Origin: Geomonas sp. Red32
GTDB lineage: Bacteria > Desulfobacterota > Desulfuromonadia > Geobacterales > Geobacteraceae
Assembly: GCF_023652955.1 (NCBI RefSeq)
Contig: NZ_JAKLOY010000004.1
Location: forward strand, 434,001-498,000
Reading direction: 5' to 3'
Length of the DNA stretch: 64,000 nucleotides
Shown here: in pieces, positions 59,695 through 64,000 of the stretch
Numbering within the stretch: position 1 is the first letter of the stretch
Layout of the letters: each line of letters starts with the position of its first letter
The notes under the pieces: model-generated
Told to the model about the DNA's origin: nothing
The model's input: only the letters and a program-made list of their open reading frames with translations
The model's database searches: none
Translations under genes and position numbers: made by a program

Positions 59695-60127
59695 GACTTC
59701 TTCTCCTTGCGAGTTGTTGCTGCACTAACGAACCTCCCGCAGGGGGGAGGGGGAAACGATCCAGAGACACCGCTCACCGGGGAAAGATCCGTGAGGGAGG
59801 GGGCGCACCGCCGGAGAAGGTACCAGCCTTGCCGCGCGAAACTATTTTGGTAAGACCAATTACCAAATTTTTTAAAACAGTGTCAAGTTTTTTTAGCAGC
59901 GCCCTCCAAAATGCTTTACTGGAGGGGGTTTTTCTACTATGATCCGGCTACCTGCAGCGGTCATATAAGTTGGCAGGAGTACTGAAACCGGGGCCGAACA
60001 GAAGTTTCGCCGCCCCAAAACGGGTTGGCCCGGCGAGAGATAGAACGGTTTTTCGGTATCAAAAATACCCCGTTTACCATGGAGAAGCAGGGAGATAGCT
60101 TGAGCGGGAAAGAGGGAGGGACCAGAC
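59695..60127. other. Divergent lactate-operon control region
   Basis: This 433-base spacer separates lldP (minus) from lutC (plus) and must hold both promoters. The operator-like repeat at 59847 is the one regulatory site I can name; a GGTAT-CAAAA-ATACC repeat at 60055-60069 is a weaker candidate near lutC. Confidence 0.6.
59847..59866. promoter_or_regulatory. LldR/GntR-type operator
   Basis: TTGGTAA-GACCAA-TTACCAA is a 20-base inverted repeat with an inner TTGGT-AAG-ACCAA. The TTGGT-N3-ACCAA pattern is what FCD-GntR regulators such as LldR and PdhR bind. It lies in the divergent region between lldP and lutC, near the regulator at 54049. Confidence 0.7.
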
Positions 60128-60673
60128 ATGTATGACCAATTTTCAACCAAGGCCACTGCGGTTGGCGCCGAGGTACACCGGTTCGCGACGGTGAAGGGGG
60201 CGGTGGAATTCCTGCTCCCCTTCCTGAAGGCGGAAGGGATGGGCGACGAGCCGGGAAGGTACGCGCTCTGGGCGAACGGCCCGGTACTGGCCGGGCTGGA
60301 GAAAGGTTCCCTCCAGGCGGCCGGCCTTAGTTTCGAGGTCAGCAGGGAACTCGCTTCGCAGGCCCGCTTCGGCATCAGCCAGGTGGACTTCGCCCTGGCC
60401 GACACCGGCTCGCTGGTGCAGGACCAGAGCGCCATCGAGCAGCGGCTCGTCTCCTCGCTCCCCGAGATCCACGTCGCCATCGCCGCCACCGGCTCCATCC
60501 TCGACGGCAAGATCGAACTCTTCAAAAGGCTGAACCCCACCAACTCCCGCTACATCGCCTTCATAACCGGCCCCAGCCGCACGGCCGATATCGAACGGGT
60601 ATTGACCATCGGGGTACATGGCCCCCAGCGGCTGGTCATCCTCTTCATTGATGAGCTGGGAGGGGACAGGTAA
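60128..60673 (+). CDS. lutC: LutC-type LUD-domain protein of lactate oxidation
   Basis: A 181-residue LUD (LutC/YkgG) family protein of the non-flavin L-lactate oxidation complex. Conserved segments are 'RFGISQVDFALADTGSLVQDQ', 'LVSSLPEIHVAIA', 'NSRYIAFITGPSRTADIERVLTIGVHGP' and the C-terminal 'VILFIDE'. It has a start at ATG 60128, preceded by GGGAGGG. Its TAA overlaps the start of the next gene (TAATG), showing tight coupling. Confidence 0.93.
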   Translation: MYDQFSTKATAVGAEVHRFATVKGAVEFLLPFLKAEGMGDEPGRYALWANGPVLAGLEKGSLQAAGLSFEVSRELASQARFGISQVDFALADTGSLVQDQSAIEQRLVSSLPEIHVAIAATGSILDGKIELFKRLNPTNSRYIAFITGPSRTADIERVLTIGVHGPQRLVILFIDELGGDR

Positions 60674-62805
60674 TGAGAAAGGAATTCAAGGCGTCCATCA
60701 ACCGCGCGGTCAACAATCCCAATCTCACCGGCGCCCTCGGAAAATTCTCCCAGGCCTACAAGGTAAACCGCGCCAAGGCCTACGAAGGGATCGACTTCGA
60801 AGGGCTCAGGGGGAGGATCGCCGAGGCGAAATCGTCGGCAGCAAGCCACCTCGACGAGGTGGCGGAAACCTTCAGGAAAAACGCCGAAGCGCTCGGGGCC
60901 ACCGTCTTCCGGACCCGCGACCCGCAGGAGGTAAAGAAGTACATCCTGAAAGTGGCCCGGGAGAACGGGGTCCGGACGGTCGTAAAATCGAAGTCTATGG
61001 CGACCGAGGAGATCCACCTGAACCCGTACCTGCAGCATAACGGGATCTCGGTGGCGGAGACCGACCTGGGGGAATGGATCATCCAGCTGGCGGGGCAGAC
61101 CCCGTCGCACATGGTGATGCCCGCCATCCACCTGACCAAGGAGGAGGTGGCCGACATCTTCAGCAAGGAGGTCAACGAGCGGCTCTCCACCGACATACCA
61201 AGGCTCGTCAAGGTGGCGCGCAACGAGCTCCGTCCCAAGTTCCTGGCCGCCGACATGGGGATCTCGGGGGGGAACATCGCCGTGGCCGAGACCGGTAGCA
61301 TCGTGCTGGTCACCAACGAGGGGAACGCCCGCCTGGTCACCACCCTCCCCCGCATCCACGTCGCAGTGATCGGGGTGGAGAAGCTGGTGGAAAAATTCGA
61401 GACCGTGCCGGCCATCCTTGAAGCCCTTCCGAGAAGCGCCACCGCCCAGCTTCTCACCAGCTACGTTTCCATCATCTCCGGCCCCACGCCGAACGACGAC
61501 GGGAGCCCGAAGCAGCTCCACATCATCCTGATGGACAACAAGCGGACCGAGATGGCGGAGGATCCCAAGTTCAAGCAAGCGCTGCAGTGCATCCGCTGCG
61601 GCTCCTGCCTCAACGTCTGCCCCATCTTCCGGCTGGTCGGGGGCCATGTCTTCGGTGCGGTCTACACGGGGGGGATCGGCACCATCCTCACCGCCTGGTT
61701 CGACGAGCTGCAGAAGTCCGAGGAGATCCAGGGGCTCTGCATCCAGTGCGGCAACTGCAAGGAGGTCTGCCCCGGCAAGCTCGACATTCCCGAGATGATC
61801 ATGGAGATCCGCCGCCGGCTCGTGGTGGAGAAGGGGCAGCCGCTGGTCCAGAAGGCCATCTACGCGGTGGTGAACAACCGTAAGATCTTCCACGGCATGC
61901 TGAGGGCGGCCTCGCTGGCGGCCAAGCCGTTCACCTCGGGAGGATTCATCCGCCACCTCCCGCTCTTTCTCTCCGACCTGACCGACGGGAGGAGCCTGCC
62001 TGCCATCGCGGCGGATCCGTTCCGCGACCGCTTCCCGAAGATCGCCCAGCCCAAGGGAAAGGAGAAGGTGGTCTTTTACGCCGGCTGCCTGATCGACTTC
62101 GCCTATCCGGAAACGGGTGAGGCGCTGGTCAAGGTGCTCAACAAGGCGGGGATCGAGGTGGTGTTTCCGCAGGACCAAACCTGCTGCGGAGCGCCGGCCC
62201 TCTACAACGGGGCTTACGAGGTGGCGGCCCAAAACGCGGCGGACAATATCGAGGCGCTTTTGGCCGAAGAGGCAAGCTACGTGGTCTCCGCCTGCCCGAC
62301 CTGCACGGTGGCGCTCGCTCACGACTTCAGGGAAACGCTGAAGACGCTGGGACGCACCGATCTCCTCCCGGGGGCCGAGGCTTTGGCGGCGAAAACGATC
62401 GATTTCTCCACCCTGGTGAAGAAGCTGGTCGACGAGGGGCGGCTTTCCTTCAAGGAGGCTGCCGACCTGGGGAGCGTCACCTACCACGACTCCTGCCACC
62501 TGAAGAGGACGCTCAGGGTGTCGGAGGAGCCGCGGGAGCTCCTGGCAAAGGCCGGCTACCGGATCAGCGAGATGCACGAATGCGACATGTGCTGCGGCAT
62601 GGGGGGCTCCTACTCCATGAAGCTCCCCGAGATCTCGGCCCCCATCCTGCAGGCGAAGATCGGCAACATCAAGGAGACCGGCGCCCCGGTGGTCGCCATG
62701 GACTGCCCCGGGTGCGTCTTGCAGATCAGGGGAGGGATCGACCAGGAGGGATCGAAGGTGGCAGTGAAGCACAGCGCCGAACTGCTGGTGGATCGGCTTA
62801 GGTAA
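60673..62805 (+). CDS. Fused LutB-LutA-type iron-sulfur protein of L-lactate oxidation
   Basis: A 710-residue protein. The first 300 residues are a LUD domain like LutB ('VVKSKSMATEEIHLNPYLQ', 'AETGSIVLVTNEGNARLVTTLPRIHVAVIG'). Two [4Fe-4S] motifs follow (CIRCGSCLNVCP near 312 and CIQCGNCKEVCP near 359). The last 250 residues are two CCG domains as in LutA ('FYAGCLIDF...QDQTCCGAPA' and 'YHDSCHLKR...CDMCCGMGG'). In Bacillus LutA and LutB are separate; here they are fused in the order B-A. With LutC this should oxidise L-lactate to pyruvate, passing electrons to the membrane pool. Translationally coupled to lutC. Confidence 0.93.
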   Translation: MRKEFKASINRAVNNPNLTGALGKFSQAYKVNRAKAYEGIDFEGLRGRIAEAKSSAASHLDEVAETFRKNAEALGATVFRTRDPQEVKKYILKVARENGVRTVVKSKSMATEEIHLNPYLQHNGISVAETDLGEWIIQLAGQTPSHMVMPAIHLTKEEVADIFSKEVNERLSTDIPRLVKVARNELRPKFLAADMGISGGNIAVAETGSIVLVTNEGNARLVTTLPRIHVAVIGVEKLVEKFETVPAILEALPRSATAQLLTSYVSIISGPTPNDDGSPKQLHIILMDNKRTEMAEDPKFKQALQCIRCGSCLNVCPIFRLVGGHVFGAVYTGGIGTILTAWFDELQKSEEIQGLCIQCGNCKEVCPGKLDIPEMIMEIRRRLVVEKGQPLVQKAIYAVVNNRKIFHGMLRAASLAAKPFTSGGFIRHLPLFLSDLTDGRSLPAIAADPFRDRFPKIAQPKGKEKVVFYAGCLIDFAYPETGEALVKVLNKAGIEVVFPQDQTCCGAPALYNGAYEVAAQNAADNIEALLAEEASYVVSACPTCTVALAHDFRETLKTLGRTDLLPGAEALAAKTIDFSTLVKKLVDEGRLSFKEAADLGSVTYHDSCHLKRTLRVSEEPRELLAKAGYRISEMHECDMCCGMGGSYSMKLPEISAPILQAKIGNIKETGAPVVAMDCPGCVLQIRGGIDQEGSKVAVKHSAELLVDRLR

Positions 62806-62866
62806 GAAACTGGGGCGTTGCCCTAACCGGGACAAAGGATGGGGTTGCCGCCCCCCGATCAGCCAC

Positions 62867-62898
62867 AAAAAAAGCCGCCCTTTCGAGCGGCTTTTTTT
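62867..62898. terminator. Bidirectional terminator between convergent genes
   Basis: AAAAAAAGCCGC (62867-62878) and GCGGCTTTTTTT (62887-62898) form a stem with a CCTTTCGA-like loop and flanking A- and T-runs. It ends the lut operon and the small membrane protein gene. Confidence 0.93.
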
Positions 62899-62917
62899 GT
62901 TCGCACTTCCGCCGTAC

Positions 62918-63136
62918 CTAGACGCGGTACTTAGCCTCCTCGTCCTTGCCGAAGAGCCCCTTGGCGGCCCCGATCAGCATCAGGGCGGCGGGCACCAGCT
63001 GCCCGACGAAGACAACGGCGCAGAACCCCATGAACGCCCAGCAGAGGATGCCGGGCTCGTCACTCTGTCCACCTGCGGCATACGCCGTGGTAGCCGATGC
63101 AGCCATCGCGATAAGTGTGTTGATTGGCGCTCTCAT
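62918..63136 (-). CDS. Small membrane protein of unknown function
   Basis: A 72-residue protein with a signal-peptide-like N-terminus (hydrophobic, ending TAYA-A near residue 20), a short Gly/Gln/Asp linker and one long hydrophobic segment (about 30-58, 'ILCWAFMGFCAVVFVGQLVPAALMLIGAAKG'), then a charged tail. The ATG at 63136 has AGGAGGATGTC before it. The two cysteines in the membrane segment are unusual. It probably sits in the inner membrane. No family recognised; it converges on the lut operon. Confidence 0.65.
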   Translation of the reverse strand: MRAPINTLIAMAASATTAYAAGGQSDEPGILCWAFMGFCAVVFVGQLVPAALMLIGAAKGLFGKDEEAKYRV

Positions 63137-63479
63137 GACATCCTCCTCTGGTCCCGAAAATATCTGATTCGATATCCATTAAAAGCAGCAAACGTGCCAA
63201 GACGAAGAAAAACGGGCCACGCAATGCTAACGCTTCAATTTAGCAGGGATTCATTGGTGTCAGGAAGCTTGAGAGGGGGGCCCGGGAGGGGCGCCGTTGT
63301 ATAACTCCCGCATACACCCCCTCCCCCACTGCCGGGGCAAAAAACGGCGCTAACCGGCTAAGACATCGGGATTTCATCGTTTTACCGGGAAAAGCGGGGT
63401 GTATAGAAGATATATGCGGATTTTTGGAGGAGTGGACAGACAGACGGCGGGAGGGGAAGGAGTCCCGCGGGGAGGGGTG
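63137..63479. other. Intergenic region with no recognised feature
   Basis: A 343-base gap upstream of the small membrane protein gene and past the stop of the ferredoxin gene. No gene, hairpin or promoter is convincing here. Confidence 0.45.
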
Positions 63480-63851
63480 TCACCCGGCGTTCTCCGCGGG
63501 TTCCCGGCGGGCGAGCACGATTGCCTTGGGAAAGGTCGGGCAGAGATCCTGACAGATGCCGCAGCCGGTGCACCGGGCGGAGTCGACCTCAACGCCTACG
63601 CTTGGGACGAGCGTGATCGCCTCCTCGGGACAGCGCTCCAGGCAGGAGAAGCATCCGCAACTGCGTGCCAGGCAGAGCCCGGGGGAAGGTGCCGCCACCA
63701 ACTCGGGCCGAGGGAGTAAGCTTGGCTCCCCTCCCTCGGCCCGTTCGGTGGAAGTACTCGTCTCCGCGCCCCGCAGGCCAGCCAGGTCCAGGGCGGCGCT
63801 CCCCAGCGAGAGCACCCCCTGCCTGAAAAATTCCTTGCGGGAAATGGTCAC
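63480..63851 (-). CDS. Di-cluster 4Fe-4S ferredoxin-like protein
   Basis: A 123-residue protein from GTG 63851 (VTISRKEFFRQGVLSLGSAA), whose GTGA overlaps the TGA of the upstream cytochrome gene. The start is chosen by that overlap and by the 'SR.EFF..G' N-terminus, which is like MauM/NapG-type proteins exported by the Tat route, though a full twin-Arg motif is missing. Two cluster motifs follow: 'CGCFSCLERCP' and the standard 'CTGCGICQDLCP'. It probably shuttles electrons to or from the co-transcribed cytochrome. The nearest known context would be nitrate- or other anion-reductase operons, but that is inference. Confidence 0.78.
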   Translation of the reverse strand: MTISRKEFFRQGVLSLGSAALDLAGLRGAETSTSTERAEGGEPSLLPRPELVAAPSPGLCLARSCGCFSCLERCPEEAITLVPSVGVEVDSARCTGCGICQDLCPTFPKAIVLARREPAENAG

Positions 63852-64000
63852 CGGCGGCCCTTCTTGCGAGCCGGTTTGGCGGGTTCCTGGGGCGCGGCGT
63901 CCGGCACACTGCGCACGTGGCACTGGGTGCAGGCGGTCCGCAGAGGATGCGGGGTATAGGTCGCCTTCCCCGGGGGCCAGTGGCAGCCGAGGCACTCCTT
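63848..64000 (-). CDS. C-terminal part of a c-type cytochrome (partial)
   Basis: The 50 visible residues read to a TGA at 63848-63850 and contain two heme motifs, CLGCH and CTQCH, followed by a Pro/Lys/Arg-rich tail. The arrangement with 'TACTQCHV' is reminiscent of NapB-type small diheme cytochromes, but only the end of the protein is in the window. It is the gene before the ferredoxin-like protein in the same operon. Confidence 0.7.
   Translation of the reverse strand, partial: KECLGCHWPPGKATYTPHPLRTACTQCHVRSVPDAAPQEPAKPARKKGRR

Overview
The window looks like a chromosome segment of a Geobacter-type bacterium (Desulfuromonadota; Geobacter, Geomonas or Citrifermentans are my best guesses). 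The grounds are: high-GC codon use; a nonaheme c-type cytochrome behind a GEMM-type riboswitch; a TCA block of monomeric isocitrate dehydrogenase, malate dehydrogenase and a four-subunit 2-oxoacid:ferredoxin oxidoreductase; a lactate-oxidation cluster; and many chemotaxis and signalling genes. The taxonomy is inferred from gene content, not from an rRNA gene.

Layout. 0-3.8 kb: envelope-stress genes on + (end of an Ala-rich coiled-coil protein, a lipoprotein, and two DegP/HtrA proteases, one a lipoprotein). 3.9-14.1 kb: signalling. A multi-HAMP chemoreceptor with its own sigma-28 promoter, a stand-alone (p)ppGpp synthetase-like protein, a DUF3553 protein, a cold-shock protein, an LpxL-like acyltransferase, and a minus-strand operon (NIT-domain chemoreceptor, REC-PP2C-HATPase protein, STAS-like protein) whose promoter is a near-consensus sigma-28 site. 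14.3-18.5 kb: a large multiheme cytochrome with Ig and IPT/TIG domains, preceded by promoter, GEMM aptamer and overlapping terminator, then a lipoprotein behind a possible sigma-54 promoter. 18.7-30.9 kb: a patchier accessory stretch with small exported or membrane proteins, an Hsp70-like ATPase, YjdM, orphan proteins, a hybrid histidine kinase, AT-rich spacers, a DUF1835 protein, a tail-fibre-like protein and a hemolysin III homologue.

31.0-33.8 kb: katG sits between imperfect direct repeats that both contain the 3' flank of an initiator tRNA-Met gene. 34.0-43.1 kb: housekeeping genes (rlmB, pyrF, proS, ispG, a YbhB-like protein, rlmD, a CCA-adding-type enzyme). Their spacers carry two repeat families: long GC-rich palindromes (three copies between successive genes) and short C-rich hairpins (five copies in the window). 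43.1-44.4 kb: an HD-GYP protein. 44.5-50.7 kb: icd, mdh and korDABC, with shared GTATAC palindromes in the icd and kor promoters. 51.2-53.8 kb: a LysM lipoprotein and aspS. 54.0-62.8 kb: a lactate-use locus (GntR/FCD regulator, GlcF-like and GlcD-like subunits, an enlarged lactate permease, and divergently LutC plus a fused LutB-LutA-type protein). 62.9-64.0 kb: a small membrane protein and the end of a ferredoxin/cytochrome operon that continues beyond the window.

Together the genes describe an anaerobic respirer: lactate is taken up and oxidised at the membrane, carbon enters the TCA cycle through ferredoxin- and NADP-linked enzymes, and electrons can leave through multiheme cytochromes whose expression appears tied to a cyclic dinucleotide. 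I saw no complete prophage, CRISPR array or restriction system. The points most worth pursuing are the riboswitch-cytochrome unit, the sigma-28-driven partner-switch operon, the repeat-flanked katG and the intergenic palindrome family.
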